Positions 46,358 to 54,829 of a DNA stretch of 64,000 nt are shown here, one piece after another. The first letter of the stretch is position 1; every line of letters starts with the position of its first letter. This DNA comes from Microbacteriaceae bacterium. Lineage in GTDB: Bacteria; Actinomycetota; Actinomycetes; Actinomycetales; Microbacteriaceae. The notes below the pieces were generated by a model. The model was given only the letters and a program-made list of their open reading frames with translations. It did not search any database and had not been told where the DNA came from. The stretch is from NCBI GenBank assembly GCA_019638805.1, contig JAHBTA010000001.1:124001-188000 (forward strand), written 5' to 3'. Made by a program: the position numbers and the translations under genes.

Positions 46358-47542
46358 ATGCGCGTGCTCATCGTGGGAGCGGGGATTGCGGGGCCCACCC
46401 TCGCCTACTGGCTGCGTCGCAGCGGGCACGAGCCGACGCTGCTCGAGCACGCGCCCGAACCGCGGCGCGGCGGGTACCTCGTCGACTTCTGGGGCGCGGG
46501 ATTCGACATCGCCGAGTGGATGGGCATCGTGCCCGAGCTCATGCGGCGCGGGTACATCATGCGGGAGATGCGCGAGATCGGTGCGGACGGGCGGCGCGTG
46601 GCATCCATCGACCCCGGCGATCTCATCGGTCTCGCCGGCGGGCGCTACGTGACGATCGCGCGATCCGACCTCGCCGCCGTCATCATGACCGCGGCGCAGG
46701 GGCACGGCGTCGAGACGATCTACGGCGACACGGTCGAATCCCTGCACGACGACGGCGATGCTGTGCATGCGACCCTGCGCAGCGGAGCCGAGCGGACGTT
46801 CGACCTCGTCGTGGGCGCCGATGGCCTCCACTCGCGCGTGCGGCGCCTCGCGTTCGGCCCCGACGAGGACTACGAGCGCGGCCTCGGTATCGCCGTCGCC
46901 GCGTTTGAGGTGGACGGGTACGCGCCCCGCGACGAGGACATCGCCGTCGCGCACACCGAGGTCGGCTTCCAGGCGTTGCGGGTCGCCCTGCGCGACGGAG
47001 CCACGCTGTTCCTGATCACCTTCCGCCACGACGGGCCGATCCCCGAAGATGACGTCCCGGCGCAGCAAGCAGTGCTGCGCGAGGCGCTGGCCGGGGCCGG
47101 CGGGGAGGTTCCGGCGATCCTGGACCGGCTGGCCGACGCCCGCACGTTCTACTTCGACACCGCGTCTCAGATCCGCATGCCCGCCTGGTCGGCCGGGCGC
47201 ATCGCCCTGGTCGGGGACGCCGGCGCCTGCCCCTCGCTGCTGGCCGGGCAGGGCTCGGCCCTCGCGATGATCGAGGCCTACACGCTGGTGCGCGAGCTGG
47301 AGCTGGCGGGCGGGGACCGCATCCGTGCCCTGACCGCGTATCACGACCGGCTGGCCGCCATGGTGCTCGACAAGCAGGATGCGGCCATCGGGCTCGGGGT
47401 CGCGTTCGCCCCGCGCAACGGCCTGCAACTCGTCGCACGCAACACCATCATGCGGATGATGACCGTGCCGTTCATCGCTCGACTGGCCATGGGCCGCAGC
47501 CTCCGCGACCAGTTCGAGCTGGTGCCGCCCGCAGACGGTTGA
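46358..47542 (+). CDS. FAD-dependent aromatic-type monooxygenase
   Basis: The 394-residue flavoprotein has GAGIAGPTLAYWLRRSGHEP (FAD dinucleotide fold), the middle VVGADGLHSRVRRLAFG (DG motif) and the GDAGACPSLLAGQGSALAMIEAY FAD-ribityl motif of the p-hydroxybenzoate hydroxylase/TetX-like family. The substrate is unknown. The ATG at 46358 is preceded by GGAAGGGGATGCG. It is followed directly by tetR (TGA-ATG), so the pair likely forms an autoregulated operon. Confidence 0.9.
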   Translation: MRVLIVGAGIAGPTLAYWLRRSGHEPTLLEHAPEPRRGGYLVDFWGAGFDIAEWMGIVPELMRRGYIMREMREIGADGRRVASIDPGDLIGLAGGRYVTIARSDLAAVIMTAAQGHGVETIYGDTVESLHDDGDAVHATLRSGAERTFDLVVGADGLHSRVRRLAFGPDEDYERGLGIAVAAFEVDGYAPRDEDIAVAHTEVGFQALRVALRDGATLFLITFRHDGPIPEDDVPAQQAVLREALAGAGGEVPAILDRLADARTFYFDTASQIRMPAWSAGRIALVGDAGACPSLLAGQGSALAMIEAYTLVRELELAGGDRIRALTAYHDRLAAMVLDKQDAAIGLGVAFAPRNGLQLVARNTIMRMMTVPFIARLAMGRSLRDQFELVPPADG

Positions 47543-48169
47543 ATGGTCGGCATGGCCCGCCCGCGCTTCCACCGACTCGACGAGACGCAACAGCAGGCGA
47601 TCCTGGATGCCGCGCTCACCGAGTTCGCCGCCCGCGGCTTCGCCGACGCCTCCCTCAATCGCATCATCGAGTCGGCCGGCATCTCCAAGGGCTCGATGTA
47701 CTACTACTTCGACGGCAAGGAGGACCTCTACGCGCACGTGATCCGGGACCGACTCGAAGCCGTGATCGAGCGCGACGGACCGTTCCCGGTGCCGGAGGAG
47801 CGCGATCCGGAGGGGTTCTGGACGGTGCTCGCGGGCTACTACCTGCGCCTCATGCGCGCGCTCATGGGCGATCCGCAGACCGCGGCGCTGCTGCGGGGCT
47901 GGCTCGCCGGGGCGGGAACGCCATCCCTCGGCGCCGCGGCACGCGAGGCCGAGCAGCGGATGCTGCCCTGGCTCATGCAGACGCTCTCGACCGGGCAGCG
48001 CATCGGTGCGGTGCGGACCGACCTGGCACCCGAGCTCATCCTCGGCGCCGTCATGGGCCTGGGGCAGGCGATCGACGTGTGGCTCATCTCGAACCCGCCC
48101 GCGGATGCCGTCCTCGAGGACGCGGTGAGCACCGTCATGGATCTGATCCGGCGCGTGGTCGCGCCGTGA
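47543..48169 (+). CDS. TetR family transcriptional regulator
   Basis: A 208-residue protein with an N-terminal HTH typical of TetR: ILDAALTEFAARGFADASLNRIIESAGISKGSMYYYFDGKEDLYAHVI. The C-terminal ligand domain is helical and not informative. The ATG at 47543 adjoins the monooxygenase stop; ATG at 47552 (MARPRFHRL) is an alternative start. The palindrome at 46307-46323 is the likely operator, and the inducer may be the monooxygenase substrate. Confidence 0.9.
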   Translation: MVGMARPRFHRLDETQQQAILDAALTEFAARGFADASLNRIIESAGISKGSMYYYFDGKEDLYAHVIRDRLEAVIERDGPFPVPEERDPEGFWTVLAGYYLRLMRALMGDPQTAALLRGWLAGAGTPSLGAAAREAEQRMLPWLMQTLSTGQRIGAVRTDLAPELILGAVMGLGQAIDVWLISNPPADAVLEDAVSTVMDLIRRVVAP

Positions 48170-48190
48170 TGGTACGAGGTGCTGAGGTGC

Positions 48191-48607
48191 TTAGGTGCTC
48201 AGCGCGAGGAAGAAGGCGACCACGCCCACGATCCAGCCCACCACGATGAGGATGAGCGTCACGAGCGCCACCACGATCGCCCGGCGCCTGCTGACCATGA
48301 GCGCGATCGAGATGCCCGAGCCGAGCAGCAGCACGACCGCGAGGGTGACCGCGACGATCGCCTGCGCCGTGGTGCCGGCGTCCGCATTGCAGGACCGCGC
48401 GGCGCACACGCCCGTGACGAGGAACCCGAAGAAGCTCAGGATCACCCCGATCAGGTAACCGGCGAAGGCCAGGATCAGCAGCAGGATCGAGCCGACCGCA
48501 TCCCCGGGGCGCGCAGCCCGCACATTCTGCGGCGCTCCGGCGGGACCCGCGCCGGGAGGCAGGACGGTGGGCTGCTGCGGTTCGCTCGCGCGGTCGCCTT
48601 CGCTCAC
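48191..48607 (-). CDS. Small membrane protein downstream of pyrH
   Basis: A 138-residue protein: a Pro-rich N-terminus ([18 protein letters not shown]) and three hydrophobic segments ([75 protein letters not shown]). No known domain. The GTG at 48607 overlaps the pyrH stop as GTGA; longer in-frame codons upstream are a shadow of pyrH. Confidence 0.7.
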   Translation of the reverse strand: MSEGDRASEPQQPTVLPPGAGPAGAPQNVRAARPGDAVGSILLLILAFAGYLIGVILSFFGFLVTGVCAARSCNADAGTTAQAIVAVTLAVVLLLGSGISIALMVSRRRAIVVALVTLILIVVGWIVGVVAFFLALST

Positions 48608-49332
48608 GCGGTCACCAGGGTACCCAGGCGCTCGCCGCGGAGTGCCCGGGTGATGTTGCCGGCCGGTTCCATACCGAACACGACCATCGGCATCCCGTTG
48701 TCCATGCACAGGCTGAACGCTGTCGAGTCCACCACCTTGAGCCCCTTGACCAGCGCGTCCTGGTAGCTGACCTGCTCGAGCTTGTGCGCCTCGGGGTTGG
48801 TGCGCGGGTCGTCGTCGTACACGCCGTCGACGCCGTTCTTCGCCACGAGCACCGCGTCCGCCCCGATCTCGAGGGCGCGCTGAGCGCTCACGGTGTCGGT
48901 CGAGAAGTACGGGAGCCCCGCGCCCGCCCCGAAGATGACGATGCGGCCCTTCTCGAGGTGCCGTTCGGCGCGGAGCGGAATGTAGGGCTCGGCGACCTGG
49001 GTCATGGCGATCGCGGACTGCACGCGCACCTGGGCGCCGGCCTGCTCGAGGAAGTCCTGCAGCGCGAGTGCGTTCATGACCGTGCCGAGCATGCCCATGT
49101 AGTCGGCCCGGCCGCGGTCCATGCCGCGCTGGCTGAGCTCGGCGCCGCGGAAGAAGTTGCCGCCGCCGACCACGACCGCGATCTCGACGCCCTCCGGGTC
49201 GTTCTCATCGCGCGGGGCGGCTTCGGCGATCTCTCGGGCGATCGCGCTCACGACATCGGGGTTGACGCCGAGGGACCCTCCGCCGAACGCCTCACCCGAG
49301 AGCTTGAGCAGGACCCGGCGGCGCTTCGGCAT
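48604..49332 (-). CDS. pyrH: UMP kinase
   Basis: PyrH phosphorylates UMP in pyrimidine nucleotide synthesis. The 242 residues include [12 protein letters not shown] (phosphate loop), [38 protein letters not shown] and [23 protein letters not shown]. The ATG at 49332 (MPKRRRVLL) follows TAGCCT by seven bases; the extra upstream frame is not conserved. It is transcribed apart from tsf because the collagen-like gene and a big hairpin separate them. Confidence 0.96.
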   Translation of the reverse strand: MPKRRRVLLKLSGEAFGGGSLGVNPDVVSAIAREIAEAAPRDENDPEGVEIAVVVGGGNFFRGAELSQRGMDRGRADYMGMLGTVMNALALQDFLEQAGAQVRVQSAIAMTQVAEPYIPLRAERHLEKGRIVIFGAGAGLPYFSTDTVSAQRALEIGADAVLVAKNGVDGVYDDDPRTNPEAHKLEQVSYQDALVKGLKVVDSTAFSLCMDNGMPMVVFGMEPAGNITRALRGERLGTLVTA

Positions 49333-49339
49333 GGGTCCT

Positions 49340-49345
49340 AGGCTA
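49340..49345 (-). promoter_or_regulatory. -10 box for leaderless pyrH
   Basis: TAGCCT on the minus strand, seven bases before the ATG at 49332. Confidence 0.5.
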
Positions 49346-49368
49346 CCGCGCGACCCCGTCGCCGAAAG

Positions 49369-49424
49369 TGCAGGTTCCTCCCGAGGTTGCACGGAGTTCC
49401 CCGCGATGTCGGGAGGGACCTGCA
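49369..49424. promoter_or_regulatory. 16-bp inverted repeat between pyrH and collagen-like gene
   Basis: Arms TGCAGGTTCCTCCCGA (49369-49384) and TCGGGAGGGACCTGCA (49409-49424) pair with one mismatch around 24 bases. Downstream, GATGTTGTCCTC is repeated at 49475-49486 and 49488-49499. Roles unknown. Confidence 0.5.
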
Positions 49425-49514
49425 ATCTCGAGTGCTGGTCGCGCAAGGCGAACCGTGCGATCCTGGATCACCGCGATGTTGTCCTCTGATGTTGTCCTCG
49501 AGGAAGGATGCGTC

Positions 49515-50378
49515 ATGCGAGCACACACTCTGGTTACGGTCGCCGTGCTTGCCGGCGGCGCATTCGCCGTCGCCCCCGCCGCGACGGCACTGGCGGCGCC
49601 CACGACCCCATCCGCGCCTCTGCTCGAATGCACCCCGGTCTACCCGGTGCTGGAGTCCTGGGAGCAGATCGACAGCACCACGGTCGTGATCCGCTTCGGG
49701 GTCAACAACCTGGAGCACGAGTGGGTCGCGGCCGACCCCGCCCAGTATCCGCTCGGCTATGACCTGGAACCCGTGACGGCGGAGCCGCTGGTCAACTTCT
49801 TCGACCCGCCGACGATCTCCGCACCCACCGCCTTCGGGCCGGGCTACTCGCCGTCGGTCGTCGCGGCCGACCTCCGGCCCGCGGACACCCCCCTCGTCCA
49901 GTGGTTCCTCGGCTGCGAGATCCTGACCGTCGACATCACGAGTCTGCCCGCCGACAAGGAGGTCAGCCGATCGCCCGGGCCGGCCGGGCCGCAGGGCGCC
50001 ACCGGTCCGCAGGGCGCCACCGGGCCACAGGGTCCGCAGGGTCTCACGGGAGCGCAGGGCGCCACCGGCGCAACGGGAGCAACCGGGGCTCAGGGGCCGG
50101 CGGGCCCCGCGGGAGCGACGGGGCCGCGGGGCGCGCCGGGTCCCGCCGGCGCCACCGGCCCGGCAGGCAAGGCGGGACCGCAGGGCGCACCGGGCGAGCA
50201 GGGCCCCGCCGGTGAACAGGGTCCGGCCGGTGAGCAGGGCCCGCCGGGCCCCGCCGGGGATGCCGAGCCGACCGGCGCGCTCTCCCCGCTCGACTGGCTC
50301 TGGGCTTCCCTCATCGGGGCGCTCGCCGGCGCGGGCCTGGTCGGCGGCGGCGTGCTGATCGGTCGCCGGCGCACGTAG
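49515..50378 (+). CDS. Secreted collagen-like protein
   Basis: The 287-residue protein has a signal peptide ([27 protein letters not shown]), a ~125-residue globular head, 32 uninterrupted Gly-X-Y triplets (residues 155-250, many GPA, GAT, GEQ) and a membrane helix ([21 protein letters not shown]) with an RRR end. Bacterial collagen-like proteins form surface triple helices and adhesins. The ATG has GAGGAAGGA upstream. It sits between pyrH and tsf, an unusual insertion in a translation cluster, flanked by palindromes on both sides. Confidence 0.88.
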   Translation: MRAHTLVTVAVLAGGAFAVAPAATALAAPTTPSAPLLECTPVYPVLESWEQIDSTTVVIRFGVNNLEHEWVAADPAQYPLGYDLEPVTAEPLVNFFDPPTISAPTAFGPGYSPSVVAADLRPADTPLVQWFLGCEILTVDITSLPADKEVSRSPGPAGPQGATGPQGATGPQGPQGLTGAQGATGATGATGAQGPAGPAGATGPRGAPGPAGATGPAGKAGPQGAPGEQGPAGEQGPAGEQGPPGPAGDAEPTGALSPLDWLWASLIGALAGAGLVGGGVLIGRRRT

Positions 50379-50386
50379 ACACGCAA

Positions 50387-50452
50387 CAGCGCTGCCGCTC
50401 GTGATCCATGCTGCGGTCCGTAGGACCGCCCCGATTACGAACGGCAGCGCTG
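50387..50452. terminator. Large bidirectional terminator-like cruciform
   Basis: Outer arms CAGCGCTGCCGCTCGTGATC / GATTACGAACGGCAGCGCTG (20 bp, two wobble-type differences) enclose a perfect inner hairpin GCGGTCC-GTA-GGACCGC. It lies between the convergent collagen-like and tsf genes. Confidence 0.7.
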
Positions 50453-50464
50453 ATACGGCTGCGG

Positions 50465-51292
50465 TTAGGCGCCGACCTTGAACCGGGCGAACGCGGTCAC
50501 GGTGAGGCCCGCATCCGCCAGCACCTTCTGGACGCTCAGCTTGTTGTCGCGGGCGTACTCCTGCTCGAGCAGGGCGACCTGCTTGAAGAACGCGCCGAGG
50601 CGGCCCTCCACGATCTTGGGCAGCGCGGCCTCGGGCTTGCCCTCGTCGCGGCTGATCTGCTCGACGATGCGGCGCTCGTTCTCGACGTCGGCGGCCGGGA
50701 CGTCCTCACGCGTGAGGTACTGCGGGTCGGCGAACGAGATGTGCTGCGCGATGCTGCGCGCGGTCTCGGCGTCGTCACCCGTGTAGGCGACCACGACGCC
50801 GATCTGCGGGGGCAGGTCCTTGCTCGTGCGGTGCAGGTACACGGCGAACTTCTCGCCCGCGAGGCGCACCACGCGACGCAGTTCGACCTTCTCGCCGATG
50901 GTCGCCGCCTGGTCCTCGATGAGGGTGCCCACGGTGGTGCCGTCCGTGGCGACCGCGAGGGCGGCATCCACCGTCTCGGCGCCCGAGTCGGCCAGCGCCT
51001 GCACGACCTTGTCGGCGAGGGCGATGAACTTCTCGTTCTTGGCGACGAAGTCGGTCTCGCAGGCGAGCTCGATCATGGTCACCGCGGTCGCGGACTCCAC
51101 GACGGCGATGAGACCTTCGCTCGTGGAGCGGTCAGCGCGCTTGGCGTTGCCCTTGGCCCCCTTGAGGCGCAGGATCTCGACCGCCTTCTCGATGTCGCCC
51201 TCGGCCTCGACCAGGGCGTTCTTGGTGTCGACCATGCCGGTGCCCAGGCGCTCGCGCAGGGCCTTGACGTCTTCCAGGCTGAAGTTGGCCAT
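50465..51292 (-). CDS. tsf: Elongation factor Ts
   Basis: EF-Ts recycles EF-Tu. The 275 residues contain the N-terminal UBA-like region (VKALRERLGTGMVDTKNALVEAEGD), the conserved ELACETDFVAKNEKF and the core domains to the end (KLSVQKVLADAGLTVTAFARF). The ATG at 51292 is 28 bp after the rpsB stop, typical of the rpsB-tsf operon. Downstream lies the cruciform terminator. Confidence 0.97.
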   Translation of the reverse strand: MANFSLEDVKALRERLGTGMVDTKNALVEAEGDIEKAVEILRLKGAKGNAKRADRSTSEGLIAVVESATAVTMIELACETDFVAKNEKFIALADKVVQALADSGAETVDAALAVATDGTTVGTLIEDQAATIGEKVELRRVVRLAGEKFAVYLHRTSKDLPPQIGVVVAYTGDDAETARSIAQHISFADPQYLTREDVPAADVENERRIVEQISRDEGKPEAALPKIVEGRLGAFFKQVALLEQEYARDNKLSVQKVLADAGLTVTAFARFKVGA

Positions 51293-51320
51293 GGATGTGT
51301 TCCTTACTTGGTTGGTCTGG

Positions 51321-52445
51321 TTACTTCTTGGCGGCGGGCTTCTTCGCCGGCTTCTCGGCGTCGGCGTCGGTCTCGGCCTTCTTCGCCGGAGCCTTCTTCG
51401 CCGCGGGCTTCTCCGCCTTCTCCGGCTTCTCGGCAGCCGCGTCGTCGGCGTCGGCCTTCTTGGCGGCCGGCTTCTTGGCGGCCGGCTTCTCCGCCTTCTC
51501 GGAGGCCGGGGCCTTCTCAGCCTTGGCCGCCTTCTCGGCGACCGCGGCATCCGCGTCGTTCTCCTCGGCGGGCGTCTCGGCCGCGACAACCTCGGCGACC
51601 TTTTCGGCAGCGCCCTCGGTCTCGCCGGTCACGGCGCCGTCGACGGCCTCGATCTGCTCGGCGACCGACTGCGGGTTCTCGGAGGCCTGCAGCAGCTCGG
51701 CCTCCCACTCGGCGAGCGGCTCGACGGCGCTGACGTTGCCCTCCTCGGCCGGCGCCTGGTGGCGCTGCACGAGACCCTCGGCCGCGGCGTCGGCGATGAT
51801 GCGGGTCAGCAGACCCACCGAGCGGATCGCGTCGTCGTTGCCCGGGATCGGGTACTGCAGCTCGTCCGGGTCGGCGTTGGTGTCGAGGATGCCGATGACC
51901 GGGATGCCGAGCTTGGTCGCCTCGTTGACGGCCAGGTGCTCGCGCTTGGCGTCGATGACCCAGATCGCGCTCGGCGTCTTGGTCAGGTTGCGGATACCGC
52001 CGAGCGTCTTGTGCAGCTTGTCGAGCTCGCGCTTCTTGATGAGCAGCTCTTTCTTCGTGAACCCCTTCGTGGTGTCCTCGAAGTCGATCTCCTCGAGCTC
52101 CTTCATGCGCGCGAGACGCTTGGAGACCGTCTGGAAGTTGGTCAGCAGACCCCCGAGCCAGCGCTGGTTGACGTAGGGCTGGCCGACGCGCGTCGCCTGC
52201 TCGGCCACGGCCTCCTGAGCCTGCTTCTTGGTGCCGACGAACAGCACGGTGCCGCCGTGGGCGACCGTCTCCTTGACGAAGTCGTATGCCTTGTCGATGT
52301 AGGCGAGCGACTGCTGCAGGTCGATGATGTGGATGCCGGAGCGCTCGGTGAGGATGAAGCGCTTGACTTTCGGGTTCCAGCGACGGGTCTGGTGCCCGAA
52401 GTGGACGCCGCTGTCGAGCAGCTGGCGGATGGTGACGACGGCCAT
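51321..52445 (-). CDS. rpsB: 30S ribosomal protein S2 with long Lys/Ala tail
   Basis: S2 binds 16S rRNA on the small subunit. The core ([64 protein letters not shown]) is complete. At 374 residues it is longer than the common 240-270 because about 110 residues at the C-terminus are an Ala/Lys/Glu-rich tail ([22 protein letters not shown] repeats), seen in several actinobacterial S2 proteins. Leader RNA carries two hairpins described separately. Confidence 0.97.
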   Translation of the reverse strand: MAVVTIRQLLDSGVHFGHQTRRWNPKVKRFILTERSGIHIIDLQQSLAYIDKAYDFVKETVAHGGTVLFVGTKKQAQEAVAEQATRVGQPYVNQRWLGGLLTNFQTVSKRLARMKELEEIDFEDTTKGFTKKELLIKKRELDKLHKTLGGIRNLTKTPSAIWVIDAKREHLAVNEATKLGIPVIGILDTNADPDELQYPIPGNDDAIRSVGLLTRIIADAAAEGLVQRHQAPAEEGNVSAVEPLAEWEAELLQASENPQSVAEQIEAVDGAVTGETEGAAEKVAEVVAAETPAEENDADAAVAEKAAKAEKAPASEKAEKPAAKKPAAKKADADDAAAEKPEKAEKPAAKKAPAKKAETDADAEKPAKKPAAKK

Positions 52446-52769
52446 GACGGCTCGCTCTCTTGTCTGGGCAGGCTTGCGCCTGCCGGTTTCTCAGTTGTGC
52501 GTCGCATCGTCTGATGCGATCCCTGGTGTCCCGGCACACATCCCACTTCCGATCTCGCGATCGGTGACTGAAGGGAGTGGAGGCCGTGATGGGCTCATGC
52601 GAGCCCTGGACACGCGAAGTCACCCGCCGGAGCGGATGCGGGGATCAGTGTACCAGGGTCCTTCCCCGGTTCCTTGCCCGGCTCCCTCACCGGCCGGGGC
52701 GCGGGCGGGTTGTGCACCGATCCGGGCCCCGCGCCCTGCGGCGACGCGCGATCTCGGAGGCTGGGCGCC
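52446..52769. promoter_or_regulatory. 324-bp divergent region between rpsB and M23 gene
   Basis: No gene is visible. On the rpsB strand it has a hairpin 22 nt before the ATG (52467-52484) and another (52502-52519), so the leader is structured. The M23 side shows only a weak GGAGG site near 52756. I could not place a promoter with confidence. Confidence 0.4.
52467..52484 (-). promoter_or_regulatory. rpsB leader hairpin with GCAA tetraloop
   Basis: On the minus strand GGCAGGC-GCAA-GCCTGCC is a perfect 7-bp stem with a GNRA loop, 22 nt before the rpsB ATG. A second stem, TCGCATC-loop-GATGCGA, lies at 52502-52519. S2 autoregulation through its leader is known in other bacteria; it is only inferred here. 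Confidence 0.45.
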
Positions 52770-53753
52770 ATGAACGGCTCACGTCTCTCTGCTTTGCGCG
52801 CGCTCCCCGTGCTGCGCGGCCTCCTCGGCCTGCGCGCACTCCCTGCACTGCGCGCGATCCCCGGCCTGCGCGCACTCCCCGGCCCTTCCCCACGCGCGGG
52901 CGTTCGCATGGTCATCGCGCTCGTGCTCGTGCTCGCGTCGCTCGGCACCGCGGCTCCTCCGCGACCCGCCACTCCCTGGCTGTGGCCGGTCCCGCCGCCG
53001 CACAGCGTCAGCCGCGCGTTCGTGGCACCCGACTCCCCGTATGGGGCCGGGCACCGCGGGGTCGATCTGCAGGCGGCGGGCGGCGCCCCCGTGCGCGCAC
53101 CCGCTGACGGGGTGGTGCACTTCGCGGGGTTCGTGGTGGATCGCCCGGTGCTCTCGATCCGGCACGCGGGCGGGGTGCTCTCCAGCTTCGAACCGGTGGA
53201 GGCGGTGGTCGCCGCCGGCGAGCCGGTGCGGCGCGGCGAGGTGGTCGGCACCCTTCTGGCGGGGCACTGCTCCTCTCCGTGCCTGCACCTCGGGGCGCGA
53301 GTCGACGGGCGATATGTCAATCCGCTGCTCTTCCTCGGGGGTGTTCCGCGCGCGATCCTGCTGCCCGTGCGACGCGGGTCGGGCGCGGCCGTCCTGGGGA
53401 GAGCGGGTATTGCGGGCTCCCCCGCCGCGCACACACGCGGCGTCGACTCGCCCGCTACTGCGGGATCAGGCGTTGCGGGGTCAGGCGTTGCGGGGTCAAG
53501 CGCGAGGGTGCGCGGTGGCGTAGGCCTGGGCGAGGCGTTCCGCGGAGACGTGCGTGTAGATCTGGGTCGTGGCCAGGCTCGCGTGCCCGAGCAGTTCCTG
53601 CACCGCGCGCAGATCCGCCCCACCATCGAGCAGGTGGGTGGCTGCGGTGTGCCGCAGCGCGTGCGGGCCCGAGGGCCCCGTACCGGGCATCTCCCGCAAG
53701 AGCGAGGCCACGAGTTCATAGATCGCGCGCGCGGAGATCGGGGCACCGCGTGA
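52770..53753 (+). CDS. M23 family peptidase
   Basis: The N-terminal part repeats GLRALPALRA-like units (ALRALPVLRGLLGLRALP), coded by ~24-bp DNA repeats, before a membrane segment (VRMVIALVLVLASLGTA). The M23 domain has a GHRGVDL metal motif, PADGVVHFAG and LHLGARVDG. The second catalytic His (HLH) is represented by LHLGARV. Peptidoglycan hydrolysis is expected. The frame continues to 53753 and overlaps xerC (antisense) by 258 bases; the peptidase domain ends near 53380, so the long tail may not be expressed. ATG at 52770 is chosen over 52674. Confidence 0.72.
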   Translation: MNGSRLSALRALPVLRGLLGLRALPALRAIPGLRALPGPSPRAGVRMVIALVLVLASLGTAAPPRPATPWLWPVPPPHSVSRAFVAPDSPYGAGHRGVDLQAAGGAPVRAPADGVVHFAGFVVDRPVLSIRHAGGVLSSFEPVEAVVAAGEPVRRGEVVGTLLAGHCSSPCLHLGARVDGRYVNPLLFLGGVPRAILLPVRRGSGAAVLGRAGIAGSPAAHTRGVDSPATAGSGVAGSGVAGSSARVRGGVGLGEAFRGDVRVDLGRGQARVPEQFLHRAQIRPTIEQVGGCGVPQRVRARGPRTGHLPQERGHEFIDRARGDRGTA

Positions 53754-54710
53754 TCCCAGGAAGACTGTGCCGTCGTCGGATGAATGGCGTCCCGACGTCG
53801 CGGACGCGCCGCGACGGGCCAGCAGCACGGGGCGCGCCTCGTCGAGGTAGGTCGTCAGAGCCCGTGCGGCAGGGACTCCGAAGGGCACCACGCGCTCCTT
53901 GGAGCCCTTGCCGAGCACGCGCACCGTGAGGCGGCCGCGGTCGACATCGGAGATCCGCAGACCGGCCAGCTCGCTCACGCGCAGCGCGCTCGCGTAGAGC
54001 AGCTCCACGATGGCGAGGTCGCGCACGGCGACCGGGTCGCCGGCGGGGGATTTCGCCCGTGTCTCAGCCGAGTCGGCGGCGTCCTCCGCGGTGACGCCAT
54101 CGGAGTCAGCGGACTCCCCCGCGAGCGCCCTCGCAGACGCGGCGGCCGAGACCGCGTCGGCGTCCTCCGCGCCCGACGCACGAGCGGCGAGACCCGCGAG
54201 CAGCTGCTCGATCTGCGGACGCGTGAGCACCCGCGGGAGGTGTATGCCTGGTCGAGGTGCCCGCAGTCGCGCACCGGCGTCTGCGGCGGTGATCCCGGTG
54301 GCCGCCAGCCAGCGCGTGAAGCCTCGGGCGGCGGCCGCACGGCGACCGACACTCGAGGCCGCGAGTCCGCTTGTTGTGGAGTGCCACAGCCAGTCGCGCA
54401 GGAGTTCGAGGTCGAGGCCCCCAGGCGTCGCATGCTCGGCACCGGCACCGGCACCGGCACCAGCGCTGGCGCTGGCCCTGACGCCGGCGCTGGAGTCGGC
54501 GCTGGAGTCGGCGCTGGCGTCGACGCTGACGCTGGCGTCGACGCTGACGCTGGCGCCGACGCCGTCCGTCATCCTCGTCTGCGCGAACCGGGCCAGATCC
54601 TCGAGGTCACCGCGATAGGCGCGGCAGGTGTGCTCGCTGAATCCCCGGTCGGACGCAAGGTGGCGCAGATACGCGTCGATCGCGTCCGCGAACTCCGGGT
54701 GACGGCCCAT
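53496..54710 (-). CDS. xerC: Tyrosine recombinase XerC with expanded linker
   Basis: XerC resolves chromosome dimers at dif. The SAM-like N-terminal domain (IDAYLRHLASDRGFSEHTCRAYRGDL) is followed by a Ser/Asp/Ala repeat insert at residues ~50-95 (SVSVDASVSVDASADSSADS, then AGAGAGAGA). The catalytic domain has ALRVSELAGLR (Arg), LGKGSKERVVP (Lys), HALRHTAATH (His-Arg), LGHASLATTQIYTHVS (His, Tyr). A second Ala/Ser-rich insert lies at ~180-220. It should still be active since all catalytic residues remain. It overlaps the M23 frame and ends with TGA-containing repeats. Confidence 0.93.
   Translation of the reverse strand: MGRHPEFADAIDAYLRHLASDRGFSEHTCRAYRGDLEDLARFAQTRMTDGVGASVSVDASVSVDASADSSADSSAGVRASASAGAGAGAGAEHATPGGLDLELLRDWLWHSTTSGLAASSVGRRAAAARGFTRWLAATGITAADAGARLRAPRPGIHLPRVLTRPQIEQLLAGLAARASGAEDADAVSAAASARALAGESADSDGVTAEDAADSAETRAKSPAGDPVAVRDLAIVELLYASALRVSELAGLRISDVDRGRLTVRVLGKGSKERVVPFGVPAARALTTYLDEARPVLLARRGASATSGRHSSDDGTVFLGSRGAPISARAIYELVASLLREMPGTGPSGPHALRHTAATHLLDGGADLRAVQELLGHASLATTQIYTHVSAERLAQAYATAHPRA
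54431..54560 (-). repeat. Minisatellite inside xerC
   Basis: Short units such as GGCACC, GCGCTG and GGAGTCGGCGCT, GCGTCGACGCTGACGCTG repeat over about 130 bp and encode the low-complexity insert in the N-terminal domain. Confidence 0.7.
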
Positions 54711-54829
54711 CCGTCCATGGTGCGCCGTAGGCGGGATGATGCGGGCGCGGCACGCGGGCGGCGGAGGAGCGGCGGCGGCGGGCGGTTCGCTCGGAACCCG
54801 GGTGTAGAACTGACCCTGAATCGTGACGC

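Noticed and set aside
50387..50452. Cruciform read as a tRNA or structured RNA gene
   Set aside because: It is one long hairpin without cloverleaf arms and lies between convergent genes, as a terminator would.
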